A stretch of 64,000 bases of DNA. It comes from a virus. Positions within the stretch are counted from its first letter, which is position 1; every line of letters starts with the position of its first letter. The stretch is from positions 225,015 through 289,014 of IMG/VR virus record IMGVR_UViG_3300046167_000825; one strand, given 5' to 3'. Below the pieces are notes generated by a model that had not been told where the DNA came from, made no database searches, and saw only the letters and a program-made list of their open reading frames with translations. Below, one piece after another: positions 8,310 through 17,631 of this stretch. The position numbers and the translations under genes were made by a program.

Positions 8310-9019
8310 ATTGGCTTGAGGAATCCATCTCTTTCAATCTCCCTCCTCAAGGGGAAGATTATCTTTTATCTAGGGGTGTTTCTCGAACCTTGATAAATGA
8401 ACTTCGTTTTGGTTGGTGGGATCAAATTACAGAGCCGACAGACAAGTTGGTTCTAGGACGATACCAATCAATGCTGCGTAAGTTTGATGGTCGTATAATC
8501 GTGCCTATCTTTTCCCCACAAGGTCGTATCGTTGGGGTGGAATCCCGTTGCCTAGAAGGGAAACACCCAAAATCTTTAAGGTTGCTCACGACCCAAGCCC
8601 AGTGGAATCCCTTGTTTGTGGGGCTATCCCCTTACGCTATGGAGCGAATCTGGAATGGGGCAAATGTTTGGATAGTGGAGGGCATCTTTGATGTCACAAC
8701 ACTCCAAAGGCTCTTGGGTAATGGCTCTGTGGTTCTAGGGACAATGCGAGCCTCCGTCACTAGAAAGCACCTAGACTTTTTGAAGAGAACCGTGAAGGGT
8801 TCGGTCTTTGTGGCATACGACAATGATAAGACGGGTCAAGACTCCATGAAGGGGTTCATTGATGATCAAGGTCGGAGTCGTAAAGGTGTTGTCGATAAGA
8901 TATCGGGCTTGGGCTTGTCGTGTTCCCCCGTTTATTATCGTGGTGGGAAAGACCCCAATGAGATTTGGGAGAAGGGTGGCGACCAAGCCTTGAAAAAAGC
9001 CTTCTCTCTTTATGTGTGA
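8306..9019 (+). CDS. DnaG-like primase TOPRIM protein
   Basis: This 237-residue protein has a DnaG-type N-terminal region (YLLSRGVSRTLINELRFGWW) and a TOPRIM core with VWIVEGIFDVTTL (E125) and VAYDNDKTGQDS (D172, D174). These are the acidic metal-binding residues of primases and topoisomerases. The zinc-binding domain and helicase part of full DnaG or T7 gp4 proteins are absent, so it would be a minimal primase or a split one. The GTG start at 8306 is chosen because GCGAGG precedes it and the earlier in-frame residues look non-coding. Confidence 0.8.
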   Translation: MNWLEESISFNLPPQGEDYLLSRGVSRTLINELRFGWWDQITEPTDKLVLGRYQSMLRKFDGRIIVPIFSPQGRIVGVESRCLEGKHPKSLRLLTTQAQWNPLFVGLSPYAMERIWNGANVWIVEGIFDVTTLQRLLGNGSVVLGTMRASVTRKHLDFLKRTVKGSVFVAYDNDKTGQDSMKGFIDDQGRSRKGVVDKISGLGLSCSPVYYRGGKDPNEIWEKGGDQALKKAFSLYV

Positions 9020-9042
9020 GTGCGGTTGTGTCTTTCGATTAG

Positions 9043-9051
9043 ATCCGTATA
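9043..9051 (+). promoter_or_regulatory. ATCCGTATA promoter-like motif
   Basis: ATCCGTATA lies 34 bases before ATG 9085 in a 65-base gap. It matches the TTTCGTATA family. Confidence 0.4.
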
Positions 9052-9084
9052 CCTAGCAACAATCACACCCTTCGGAGAATAACA

Positions 9085-9276
9085 ATGAACTACAAAGTAA
9101 TCACACAAAATGTTTCGACAGACCGACCCTATGACAAGGGAGAGTTTGAGAAGAAAGTCCTAGAACACTTACGAGAGGGGTACACTCTTGTTGGTGGTGT
9201 CACTGTCACAGTTGTGGCATTTAGCACAAATCAACCCAAAACATTACAATACACACAAGCCGTTATCAAACAATAG
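9085..9276 (+). CDS. DUF1737-like small protein, 63 aa
   Basis: The pattern MNYKVITQN, then FEKKVLEHLREGYTLVGGVTV and a C-terminal YTQAVIKQ, matches the short DUF1737-type proteins found in phages and bacteria. Their function is unknown. A GGAGAAT site precedes the ATG, and a TCCGTATA motif lies upstream. Confidence 0.65.
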   Translation: MNYKVITQNVSTDRPYDKGEFEKKVLEHLREGYTLVGGVTVTVVAFSTNQPKTLQYTQAVIKQ

Positions 9277-9285
9277 GAGGATACA

Positions 9286-9774
9286 ATGGCAGATATCTAC
9301 AAAGCAAACGAGGACATCGTACTGCGAGTGAAAAACATCATCAAGGACAACCACCCAGAGTTGTTCTTGATCCAAGATGAAATAGCAATTCTCATCCGAG
9401 AAAAGGCTGGTAAGCGTGGTGGTCGTATCACTTACGCAAAGACAATGAAAGCCCCCAAGATTCTTGAAATCTTAGGGGACACAGACTACAAGTTTATCCT
9501 TGAGATCGCTGGTGATGAATGGCAAAACTTGTCATCCCCACAACAGACAGCATTATTGGATCATCATCTGTGTGCTATGCGAGCCGAAGAAGAAGAAGAA
9601 ACGGGCGAAGTGAAATACTTTGTTGCTCCACCAGATATTGGGTACTACTATGACGAACTAGACCGTCATGGGAACTGGCGACCCGAACTGGATGGGGAAG
9701 ACCCAGATGAACTAGAGGGGATACCTTCTATTGATATGGCATCTATCGTCACGGGTGCTACCACAGAAGCCTAA
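9286..9774 (+). CDS. putative phage metallopeptidase-like protein, 162 aa
   Basis: The protein resembles phage proteins annotated as putative metallopeptidases. There is a central LLDHHLCAM segment with two histidines, then an acidic stretch, and a conserved-looking C-terminal block YYDELDRHGNWRPEL. A classical HExxH zinc motif is absent, so enzymatic activity is uncertain. The C-terminus is acidic. It is the last gene before a strong terminator at 9797-9833. Confidence 0.6.
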   Translation: MADIYKANEDIVLRVKNIIKDNHPELFLIQDEIAILIREKAGKRGGRITYAKTMKAPKILEILGDTDYKFILEIAGDEWQNLSSPQQTALLDHHLCAMRAEEEEETGEVKYFVAPPDIGYYYDELDRHGNWRPELDGEDPDELEGIPSIDMASIVTGATTEA

Positions 9775-9796
9775 TTTTCATATAGGGTTTCTTGGC

Positions 9797-9833
9797 AAGG
9801 CTTCGTCAGATTTTTGTCGAAGCCTTTTTTTTT
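9797..9833 (+). terminator. rho-independent terminator
   Basis: AAGGCTTCG pairs perfectly with CGAAGCCTT across a short loop, followed by a run of nine Ts. It ends the first replication operon. Confidence 0.85.
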
Positions 9834-9856
9834 GTTTGCAGTTGAAATCCTTTTCA

Positions 9857-9868
9857 TTTTTCGTATAA
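9857..9868 (+). promoter_or_regulatory. TTTTTCGTATAA promoter-like motif
   Basis: TTTTTCGTATAA follows the terminator directly and lies 17-19 bases before the clamp-loader ATG. This is the context expected for a new transcription start. Confidence 0.5.
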
Positions 9869-9884
9869 GGGTTAGGAGGATATT

Positions 9885-11168
9885 ATGTCACTAGATACAA
9901 AATACAGACCAATGGTATATGCCGATGTGATCGGTCAGCAAAGTAATGTTGAGGTTCTCACCAACATTGTGAAGAAGGAAGCGGGGTTTCATCAATCCTA
10001 TGTCTTCTGTGGCCCACACGGTACGGGGAAAACAACACTGGGGCGAATACTCGCTAGGGCTTTATTGTGTGATTCCCCCGTGAATGGCGAACCATGTGAT
10101 GAATGTTCCTCGTGCAAGACTATCCTTGAACACGGTAATAGCGAATGTTTCATTGAGATCGATGCTGCCACGAACAGTGGGAAAAGTGACATCAAGGATA
10201 TCGTGGACTCCCTTGAGTATGTGGCTGTGAGTGGTCGTAAGAAGATTTACCTTTTTGATGAGGCACATGAACTTTCTCGTCAAGCCCTTGATGGTCTCTT
10301 AAAACCAATGGAAGACACCGTCTATGGAACACAAGAGAAGAAACTCATTTGTATCTTCTGTACCACAGAGCCAGAGAAAATGAGGAAAACGATCTTCTCA
10401 CGATGTGCTCCAGCATTTGTTGTGCGTTCTCCGACACCTCAAGTGATCGCAGATCGCCTTCAGTATATCTGTGAGCAAGAGAAGATTGAGTTTGATTATC
10501 CAGCCCTCACAGCCATAGCAGAATATGGTGAGTGTCATGTCCGTGATGCCATCAAAGCAGTGGAAGGGGTTTCAATGGTTGGGAGGGTGTCCTCTGAATC
10601 CGTGAACCACTATTTAAGGCTAGATACAACCTTCAAAGCCCTAGACATCCTTGAGAACCTACACGGAGATTTCAGCAAGGTTTTGGAAACCCTAGACACT
10701 TTATCCACGATGGCTTCAGCCAGTGCAATGTACGAGATGTTGGCAAAACTTTCAATGACGGCTTTTCGTTATTCAATGGGTTTCCAAAAGTTACCCTCTT
10801 ATTTGAACGAAGAAAGAGTGTCGAAAATTGCAGAGAAGAAAGGGGTTTTACTGCAATTAGTGAAAAGTTTATTGTCACCTCCCTTCAATCCGACATATAA
10901 TATGTTGATTTGCGACTTGGCAAACTATTATCATAACCAACACACTATCAGCACTCCACAAAAAAACGAAGCATTCCCGAACCAAGTCCAGTCTTCAACG
11001 GTATCATACACCGAAGATACGACAAAGGTACTAAATGGGGTCTATCGAGAGCCAAAGGCTGTCAATAATGCCCCAAAAAAAGACATTCCTTCAATGGGGT
11101 TGTCTTTGGATCAATTCCGTTCCTTTGTCCTCACAAGATTAAAGGAACTGGAAACCAATGGCAGATGA
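9885..11168 (+). CDS. clamp loader large subunit, DnaX (gamma/tau)-like
   Basis: This 427-residue AAA+ ATPase has Walker A CGPHGTGKT (43-50), zinc cysteines at 62, 71, 74 and 77 as in DnaX, Walker B LFDEAHEL (DEAH 125-128) and the SRC arginine-finger motif (172-174). It would load the sliding clamp encoded at 5424 onto primed DNA. The C-terminal 100 residues are low in motifs and may contact polymerase or clamp. TTAGGAGG precedes the ATG. The stop overlaps the NusG-like gene. Confidence 0.9.
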   Translation: MSLDTKYRPMVYADVIGQQSNVEVLTNIVKKEAGFHQSYVFCGPHGTGKTTLGRILARALLCDSPVNGEPCDECSSCKTILEHGNSECFIEIDAATNSGKSDIKDIVDSLEYVAVSGRKKIYLFDEAHELSRQALDGLLKPMEDTVYGTQEKKLICIFCTTEPEKMRKTIFSRCAPAFVVRSPTPQVIADRLQYICEQEKIEFDYPALTAIAEYGECHVRDAIKAVEGVSMVGRVSSESVNHYLRLDTTFKALDILENLHGDFSKVLETLDTLSTMASASAMYEMLAKLSMTAFRYSMGFQKLPSYLNEERVSKIAEKKGVLLQLVKSLLSPPFNPTYNMLICDLANYYHNQHTISTPQKNEAFPNQVQSSTVSYTEDTTKVLNGVYREPKAVNNAPKKDIPSMGLSLDQFRSFVLTRLKELETNGR

Positions 11169-11691
11169 TAGAGACCAAAAAACTTGGGTTGTCCTAGAAC
11201 TCACTTCAAAAGGTGAATACCTTGTTCGTGAGGGAACACTAGAGAAATATCTCAGAAGACATCTAGGTATAGATGAAGATCACTCCATCTATATTCCTCT
11301 CCATACTTATAAAAAGGGTGGGAGAGAAATCCAACTAGAAGGGATACAAGGATACGCCTTTATAGCCAGTGGTTTGATGGATTATGATTATTTCGCTCTT
11401 GAACAACATGACTACACTCGCAGTGTTCTTTCGATAGATAGAGGTAAATACAGAACAATCACAACACTACCAGATAGTTCCATTCAACATATCCGAGATA
11501 AGATTCGAGAAGAAATCTCGACAGACCTTGATGAGGGTATGTTTATTCGTGTCATTCTAGGGAACTACATCTCCTTAGAAGGTGAAATTATTGGGTTCGA
11601 TGGTGATAAAGCATTGGTGGAAGTCGGTCTGAGATCGATTCACGCTATTGTTCCAATCCCAAGAATCTGTTGTGACCCTATTAAGGAGTGA
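11158..11691 (+). CDS. NusG-like transcription elongation/antitermination factor
   Basis: The 177-residue protein has a two-domain NusG layout. The N-terminal half (TWVVLELTSKGEYLVREG, IYIPLHTYKKGGREI, GYAFIASG) looks like an NGN domain. The C-terminal half (EGMFIRVILGNYISLEGEI, ALVEVGL) looks like a KOW domain. Such factors bind RNA polymerase and modulate pausing and termination. It sits directly before a sigma/HTH-like factor, so the pair may redirect host RNA polymerase to phage operons. The family call is from motif pattern only. Confidence 0.7.
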   Translation: MADDRDQKTWVVLELTSKGEYLVREGTLEKYLRRHLGIDEDHSIYIPLHTYKKGGREIQLEGIQGYAFIASGLMDYDYFALEQHDYTRSVLSIDRGKYRTITTLPDSSIQHIRDKIREEISTDLDEGMFIRVILGNYISLEGEIIGFDGDKALVEVGLRSIHAIVPIPRICCDPIKE

Positions 11692-11693
11692 AT

Positions 11694-12296
11694 ATGTGGT
11701 GGAGTGGACATAAAATACTAGAGCCTCACGAGTTGGAGAATCGCTTTTCTACTGAGGATTGTATCTTCAATAATGGGATTACCTTCACAGAGGTGATGTC
11801 TGAGGAGATGAAAGCACAAGTTGATAAGATTAAATCGTTTTTGGATATGATTCCTAGACGGGAAGCCGATTTTGTTGAGTTGTACTACTTCCAACACATG
11901 AAGCAAACGGATATCGCAAACTTGTTTTGTGTGACCCAACCGACTGTCTGTTATCGTCTTCAAAGGGCTTCTGCTCGGATTAAGTTCCTTGTAGAACTCC
12001 CCGATTTAACCATAGCACAGATTCAGAATGACCTTGAAGAAGTCTTGGTTGACCCTCTCGATGTGAAGATCATGGTGCAAATGTATCAAACGACATGTCA
12101 ATCAGAAGTGGCGAAGAATCTCAATGTTTCTCAAGGGCTAGTTCGACATAGATTTATTAGGTCTATCAAACGATTGGGTTGTGACGGCTACGATGAACTG
12201 GTTGCCGTTTATAAAAAAATCTCCGAAAACTTGAACATCCTCAGAGAAGTGCAACGACCCTCTCTTTCCGAAACTTCTTTCATTGTCTTACACTAA
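11694..12296 (+). CDS. sigma-70 region 4-like / HTH transcription factor
   Basis: Residues about 44-92 resemble sigma region 4: SFLDMIPRREADFVELYYF then KQTDIANLFCVTQPTVCYRL, a clear helix-turn-helix. A second HTH-like unit follows (QSEVAKNLNVSQGLVRHRFI). Region 2 (core binding and -10 melting) is not apparent, so it could be a divergent late sigma factor or a DNA-binding activator. ATG 11694 is preceded by TTAAGGAG. It follows the NusG-like gene by 2 bases, suggesting a transcription-control pair. Confidence 0.7.
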   Translation: MWWSGHKILEPHELENRFSTEDCIFNNGITFTEVMSEEMKAQVDKIKSFLDMIPRREADFVELYYFQHMKQTDIANLFCVTQPTVCYRLQRASARIKFLVELPDLTIAQIQNDLEEVLVDPLDVKIMVQMYQTTCQSEVAKNLNVSQGLVRHRFIRSIKRLGCDGYDELVAVYKKISENLNILREVQRPSLSETSFIVLH

Positions 12297-12333
12297 TCCG
12301 TTTATAGACGGACACATTTATTGAGGGACACAA

Positions 12334-12645
12334 ATGTCAGACAAGAAAGAACATCGTATTTTAATGACCAAGCGACTGGCTAGGCGGTGGGTGTTATCCC
12401 ATATTCGTCCAGAGAGCCGTATTACGGTTTATTATGGTGCAACGGATGTTAGCCGTATCCCTTCTCTTTTGCGTAGTTTCCGAGATGGGAAAGTGAAATT
12501 GACGGGTGTTGATATCAAGATTCCCGATTTGGGTGTTCAAGAACGCTTTGATGCCTTTGAGGTTTGGTCTTCCGATAAAGAGTCTATGATTGTTCTTAAT
12601 AAATGGCTTGAAGATCGTGGATTTCAGACATCGGGAGTTTGGTAA
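12334..12645 (+). CDS. hypothetical protein, 103 aa
   Basis: A basic N-terminal helix (KRLARRWVLSHIRPESRI) is followed by an alpha/beta region ending in LNKWLEDRGFQTSGVW. The pattern looks like a conserved phage protein, but no function is known to me. An inverted repeat CCGT-TTATAG-ACGG (12297-12312) lies just upstream. The stop overlaps the next start. Confidence 0.65.
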   Translation: MSDKKEHRILMTKRLARRWVLSHIRPESRITVYYGATDVSRIPSLLRSFRDGKVKLTGVDIKIPDLGVQERFDAFEVWSSDKESMIVLNKWLEDRGFQTSGVW

Positions 12646-13076
12646 TGTCATCACAAAGAATTGAGAGTGCCTTCAAATATAAGTATGTGACGGTAACGGC
12701 AGACACTTATTATTACGAAATTGTGGCAGACACCCAACTTAATATCTCAGTTCGAGATATCGTAGCCCCCAACGGTCAGTTGATAGACTCCATGACACTT
12801 CTCCCAGCAGAAGTTGTTTCTGATATAGCCGCAAGTATTCTTGTGGTGAAAGATTTATTAGGTCTTGCTACTCGTCTTACGGGTGAGGCAGATTTCGTTT
12901 CGGCTACCTCCGTTACGGTGGAGTTCGCAGAAGCCCAGAACTCCACAGATTATTCTGTTCTTCTTGACCCTTCTGTTTTCTTAGATTTTCGTGTCACAGC
13001 GAAAACTACGGTGAGTTTCACTATTGAATCCTCGACAACATATACGGGTTCAGTTCGCTGGTCTTTATTTGTGTAG
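12645..13076 (+). CDS. probable virion protein, 143 aa
   Basis: ATG 12645 overlaps the previous stop (TAATG). The protein is rich in Thr, Ser and Val with regular beta-strand patterning (YVTVTADTYYYEIVADTQL, TVSFTIESSTTYTGSVRW), typical of jelly-roll or fibre proteins. No cysteines or catalytic motifs are seen. It begins the structural module. Confidence 0.6.
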   Translation: MSSQRIESAFKYKYVTVTADTYYYEIVADTQLNISVRDIVAPNGQLIDSMTLLPAEVVSDIAASILVVKDLLGLATRLTGEADFVSATSVTVEFAEAQNSTDYSVLLDPSVFLDFRVTAKTTVSFTIESSTTYTGSVRWSLFV

Positions 13077-13085
13077 GGAGTTGAT

Positions 13086-14282
13086 ATGGGTCAAAGTAAG
13101 TTTTCAAAATTAGATGGGGTGTCGTTCGACCCAGAGAACTACGCCAATACTCAGATAACCATCAATCATGTTGATGGGACATTGGTGTTTCAAGACGAAG
13201 AAATAACCGCTTTGAAACTATCTCAATTGGTGGGCTTCGAGAATATTGATAATGTTTTTCTCGTGGGCAAAACGGGTAGTGGTGCTAGATATAAGACCAT
13301 CCAAGATGCTGTTGATGCAGTTTCCGTGACGAGTTCTTATTTAGAACCGTCTGTTATAATCGTTACGGCTGGTGTTTATCAAGAATCTTTGACTATCCAG
13401 AAGGATGGGCTTCACATTATTGGAATGGGGCGAGTCGCTCTCAAAGGTGACGATGGTTCTCCCTCTGTTTTGATTGATGACTTGGGTGTTGTTATCCCTC
13501 AAGTTCTCCACATAGAAAATCTTATCATTGAGAAAGACCAAGACGGTGAATCTTGTGTCGAAGTATCTGGTTCGTTGGATTCAACTCTCCTTCAAAAAGG
13601 GTTGACTCTTAAAAATTGTTCTTTAGAGGCTACTGGGATTGGGTCATACCCAATCAAAGCCGATAAAGTCAATTCTATCACTGTGCTTGACGGTACTTGG
13701 GGGGCTAGTCGCCTAGACTCCATTTGCTTTATTTCACAAGTGGCATATTTCCATTGTGTTGGTTTGCAACAAGGTACGGCTTTTCAGATGTCTTATGATG
13801 ACTCTGCTGATGCTCCCCTCACAAAAACCTCCGAGTATATTATTTCTAGTATGCTTGGGAGTGGTAACTTCTTGATTTCTTTGTTGGGGACGGGTTCTTT
13901 GACTGTCAACCGTAGCACCATTGGTGATTTATCCATTACGGGAGATAGACTACTGTCAGTGTCGGACAGTAAGACAATGAACCTTACGGTACAAGGGACG
14001 ACAGCGTGTTCTGTGGATGCGACAAAGCATGGGACAATCGGTGGAGATATCACTGCCACTCTTTCCCTCAGTGAACTTAGGGATTCTGTGGATTTAATAG
14101 GAGTGGTCAGCGTTAGCGTGCCGTTGCCTTTGCCTTACCCCAACTCTTTTTATATGGTCAATCTCGATGGCTATGATGGGTCAGCCCCTTATGTCACCAA
14201 TAAGACTACCACGACTTTTGATGTGGTCTTTCCCGATGGGTTGGTTCACACCACAACAGTGCAGTATCAAGTTATTCTTTGA
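13086..14282 (+). CDS. beta-helix (pectin-lyase-like) fibre or spike protein
   Basis: The 398-residue protein opens with a short lead and then GARYKTIQDAVDAVS and IIVTAGVYQESLTI, the typical entry of right-handed parallel beta-helices of the pectin-lyase/pectinesterase type. Short beta-repeats with hydrophobic ladders continue to about residue 330. The last 40 residues (LDGYDGSAPYV to the end) look like a small C-terminal cap. Phages use such folds in tailspikes and receptor-binding fibres. No clear catalytic residues could be assigned. Confidence 0.65.
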   Translation: MGQSKFSKLDGVSFDPENYANTQITINHVDGTLVFQDEEITALKLSQLVGFENIDNVFLVGKTGSGARYKTIQDAVDAVSVTSSYLEPSVIIVTAGVYQESLTIQKDGLHIIGMGRVALKGDDGSPSVLIDDLGVVIPQVLHIENLIIEKDQDGESCVEVSGSLDSTLLQKGLTLKNCSLEATGIGSYPIKADKVNSITVLDGTWGASRLDSICFISQVAYFHCVGLQQGTAFQMSYDDSADAPLTKTSEYIISSMLGSGNFLISLLGTGSLTVNRSTIGDLSITGDRLLSVSDSKTMNLTVQGTTACSVDATKHGTIGGDITATLSLSELRDSVDLIGVVSVSVPLPLPYPNSFYMVNLDGYDGSAPYVTNKTTTTFDVVFPDGLVHTTTVQYQVIL

Positions 14283-14329
14283 TCGTGGTAATATGCCTAT
14301 ATTTTCAACAAAGATAATAGAGGTGTCTT

Positions 14330-14914
14330 ATGAGTACGGATAAATATGACTTTTGGAACGGCTTGATGTCGGGTGCATACATGAATGTGAAAGGTGCATC
14401 TGACGGGGTCGATATGTTTTTAGAGGAAAGCCTTGATAAAGAAGCAACCGATAGAACCTTATCAGATTTGACTGATAAAGGTAGAGCCAACAATGCTTTG
14501 AGTTTGCCCGTTTCCGATGGAACACGGGTGGCTTTCGTAGCGAACTTGGGTTCGATTCTGTCTTTAGATGACGCTCCCGAAAACAATGCCAAAGGGACAG
14601 TTGTTACTGTTAAGTCTGCTGGAGGGGCTATCACTTCCCACGATGGTCGTGTTTTTGTGAAATGGGATGATGGTCAGTTTCGTGCAGTCCACCAAAATCA
14701 TCTTCGTTTGGCGAGTGGACACTCCAAGACACAAAAAGCCGCTGGTAACACAATGCGAGTTGCTTCTCTTGGTGACTTGACAGACTTCTTGAGAATTAGT
14801 TCGGATACTCTTATCCATAAAGCCACAGAAGATATCTGGTCATTCAAAAAAGATGCTGACGGTTTCGTCATAGAGCGTTTGCTCGGTGAAGACGGTAAGC
14901 CTTTGAAATTATAG
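14330..14914 (+). CDS. probable virion protein, 194 aa
   Basis: The central part has an SH3-like pattern (GTVVTVKSAGG, GRVFVKWDDGQFRAVHQNHL). The C-terminal 55 residues start TMRVASLGDLTDFLRI and end FVIERLLGEDGKPLKL, a block that looks conserved in related phage proteins. AGAGGTGTC precedes the ATG. Placement among structural genes suggests a virion or assembly role. No enzyme motif is seen. Confidence 0.6.
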   Translation: MSTDKYDFWNGLMSGAYMNVKGASDGVDMFLEESLDKEATDRTLSDLTDKGRANNALSLPVSDGTRVAFVANLGSILSLDDAPENNAKGTVVTVKSAGGAITSHDGRVFVKWDDGQFRAVHQNHLRLASGHSKTQKAAGNTMRVASLGDLTDFLRISSDTLIHKATEDIWSFKKDADGFVIERLLGEDGKPLKL

Positions 14915-14923
14915 GATTGTATA

Positions 14924-15562
14924 ATGAAGAAAATATCATTTAAGAAGAAGCAACGGTCTTTTCTGGAAGAAAAGTGGGGGGCATCCTTAGAACCGAAAAG
15001 TCAAATGACTAGAACGGCTGGTGAAGTTCGTTTCGTTAAGGATAACTCGAATGATGCTAGTTCGTGGGCTTGGAAACAAGGCCCCTCCGAACGCTCAATG
15101 CAACCCGATTACAACTTTAAGCCAAAGCGAAAGAAAGCATTAGCCAAAGTTCTCAGAAGCACAACTGCTTCTATGGGACACGCTATGAGTGCCTACAACT
15201 CTTTCACGAAAATCAAGAGTGCTGATGTATCCCCCGATGGGGCATTGGGTGGGAAAGGGTACATACAAAAGATTATGGATATGCGAAAGCAGTACATGAA
15301 TGTCGTTGAGGCGTTATCTGCTTTGAGTGACACCATTTATGACGAGATTCAAGCCCCACATTGGGCTGCGATTTCCCGTCAAGAAACGCCCGAAGACAAA
15401 GCAGAGGTCACCCAAATCATACAAGATGCCGAGAGCATTAAAGAAGACCCAGAGAGTTGGGCAGAAGAACAAGAGGAAACAATGGATGAAGATCACACCC
15501 CAATGGGCAAGACTGCTTCTTCAAAATCTATTCCTAAAAAGTATTTAAGAGGTGACAAATGA
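14924..15562 (+). CDS. probable virion/assembly protein, 212 aa
   Basis: The protein has a very basic N-terminus (KKISFKKKQRSFLEEKWG), a helical middle and an acidic C-terminal stretch (EEQEETMDEDH) with a final basic patch. The pattern is compatible with an internal head or assembly protein. No family is recognised. Its stop overlaps the next start (ACAAATGA). Confidence 0.6.
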   Translation: MKKISFKKKQRSFLEEKWGASLEPKSQMTRTAGEVRFVKDNSNDASSWAWKQGPSERSMQPDYNFKPKRKKALAKVLRSTTASMGHAMSAYNSFTKIKSADVSPDGALGGKGYIQKIMDMRKQYMNVVEALSALSDTIYDEIQAPHWAAISRQETPEDKAEVTQIIQDAESIKEDPESWAEEQEETMDEDHTPMGKTASSKSIPKKYLRGDK

Positions 15563-17631
15563 GTTCAAAAATACCATCAGACCATCTAGTTCCTAGAGGT
15601 CTAAACGGCTTGATCGATACCTACCCCGATATGAACTACGGCTTGGGGACATTGGAGAAGACTTTCATGACAGATGGCACAGCCGACTTCACTTCGGGAC
15701 TCCCCGATGGGATAGTTCGTGGTGAGGATGAAGGTCTTGGTGATCTTGGTGATTTTATGAAAGAAGGGAACATTGCTGATATGTCTTTCATTGATATTGA
15801 AGGCGATGCTCACATCCAAAGTCTGCCCGAATATGGTGAAGCAGACAGTTCGCTCGAATCTGCTTGGGGAGAACTACAAACTCCAGCCATATATGCTGAA
15901 CACCAAAAAGATTTGACAGCCATTCCCCGTGCCATAACTCAGACTGAAGTAGAAGAAGATGTCCTAGAAGAAGTCGCCATGAAATGTGCGAGGTTGTTGC
16001 ATAATGGTGCGAGCATGAAGAATCTCCAGCGAATCGCTTTCGACCGATTGGGTTCTGATGTTACGGAACTTCGTGAGGATTTTGAATACCTCACGGAAGA
16101 AAGAGGCTTGATGGGAAATGTTTATGTCCTTGCGAGTGCTTACCCACAAATCGAAACGGGGCATTGGAATAAAGCCATTAAGAAGGCTTCCCCACACGCT
16201 CAGTACTTGTTGATTGATGACGGTCACGCTCTATCAAGCCAAGAGACATTCAATGGAATGAAAGTGGTTTTGGATGTTCCTTACAAGCAAGCCTTTGAGG
16301 TCTATAAGCCTTTACTTGAAGCCTCTGGTCGTAAACTAGCCTCTGGTGATTCAAGGGCTGTCCTCAAACAAGCCTTCCTAACTACGCCTCAGAAGAAAAT
16401 CCAAGAGGTATTCCATGAGAAGGCATACAGAGTCGTTGACACTGTTTCCATGAAGGAAGCCCAACAACAGTTCGGGGAATACACCCCAGAAGAACAAAGA
16501 GTTTATCAAGATAGTGAACGCCAAGATAGAATCGCACTCAAAAAAGCCCACAAGAAACTAGCCAGTGCTTACCGTGCTGGGATGATGAGCCGAGATGAAT
16601 TGAAGAAATTGGCGGGTCTGCGTAGTCACACTCAAATCGAACTAGAACTACATAGGCTGAAACTCAAGAGTCACGCTGCCTCTGAATCTTATTCTGGTGC
16701 AAAAAACTCTATCGCCAATCAAGAATCTTTGAAGCATGAACAAGGAGATATCACTGGGCGAGTTAAGAAAGCGAAAGAAGAAAAACGAGTTGCTTCCGTG
16801 AGGGCAAAAGTTGCTGTTATTAAACAAGCAATCGACAGAGGTGTTCGTGGGAATGAACTAGCCCGTATCATTAAGCAGAAACTCAACAAAGCAGACCTCC
16901 GTATTGCTTCTCCGATATTAAATCCCATCTTGAAAGAAACCAATGCACTCGCTCTCCCTTCTGCTCAGACGGAAGAATATAGTGGTGCTTCTTTCACAGC
17001 CCACCAAGAACATCGAAGAACCGCCCATGTCGAGAAGTTATCTCAAACTGAGATAGCCATCGGTAAAATGGCTCGTTGGACTAGACAACAGATGACAGAA
17101 GGGACAATCGGAAAAACTCTCACGGCTATGCTAAAGACCAAGTTCGCTTCCCCCTTCTTGAAGAAAGCCTCAACCACAATCCAAGAAATCCGAACATCCC
17201 ATGAAGGCTTGTCTGGGCATCTTTATGTGGATGCTGAGGCGTATGCCTCTCCCGTTGGGACAAAAGGTTGTGATGAAGGTGGCTTGAAGCACCGAGCCAA
17301 TCAGTTGCCTTTCGTTATGGGGATGGACAGATGTGGTTCTTGTTCTTTTGCCAGTCGTAAAGCCGATGGTACTTCTGTTTGTCAGAAATACAACAAGCCG
17401 ATTATCACCGAACTCCCTTCTGAGTCTAAAGACTACCAAGCAGAGAATATCCGAATGGCAGATGCCAGTGATGCTGAAATAACGGCTTCTATTTTTGCTT
17501 CTCGATACGAACCCTCAGAGTTCAATCTAGCGAACTCCGAACTAGATAACTTTTCCTTTGAAGAAATGGCGACAGCAGAAACTCTCTCAAATGTCTTTTT
17601 CGGTGGGATGGAGATACACGATGACGAATAA
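15559..17631 (+). CDS. large structural protein with C-terminal zinc-binding region, 690 aa
   Basis: The N-terminal 130 residues are acidic and loop-rich. The middle (250-520) is strongly helical and basic (SRDELKKLAGL, KRVASVRAKVAVIKQA). Near residue 560 there is a cysteine region: KGCDEGGLKHRANQ, then MDRCGSCSFASRKADG and VCQKYNKP, probably one zinc site. It lies between virion-type genes and the Dps-like gene, upstream of terminase, so a structural or head-associated role is likely. No specific function is recognised. Confidence 0.6.
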   Translation: MSSKIPSDHLVPRGLNGLIDTYPDMNYGLGTLEKTFMTDGTADFTSGLPDGIVRGEDEGLGDLGDFMKEGNIADMSFIDIEGDAHIQSLPEYGEADSSLESAWGELQTPAIYAEHQKDLTAIPRAITQTEVEEDVLEEVAMKCARLLHNGASMKNLQRIAFDRLGSDVTELREDFEYLTEERGLMGNVYVLASAYPQIETGHWNKAIKKASPHAQYLLIDDGHALSSQETFNGMKVVLDVPYKQAFEVYKPLLEASGRKLASGDSRAVLKQAFLTTPQKKIQEVFHEKAYRVVDTVSMKEAQQQFGEYTPEEQRVYQDSERQDRIALKKAHKKLASAYRAGMMSRDELKKLAGLRSHTQIELELHRLKLKSHAASESYSGAKNSIANQESLKHEQGDITGRVKKAKEEKRVASVRAKVAVIKQAIDRGVRGNELARIIKQKLNKADLRIASPILNPILKETNALALPSAQTEEYSGASFTAHQEHRRTAHVEKLSQTEIAIGKMARWTRQQMTEGTIGKTLTAMLKTKFASPFLKKASTTIQEIRTSHEGLSGHLYVDAEAYASPVGTKGCDEGGLKHRANQLPFVMGMDRCGSCSFASRKADGTSVCQKYNKPIITELPSESKDYQAENIRMADASDAEITASIFASRYEPSEFNLANSELDNFSFEEMATAETLSNVFFGGMEIHDDE

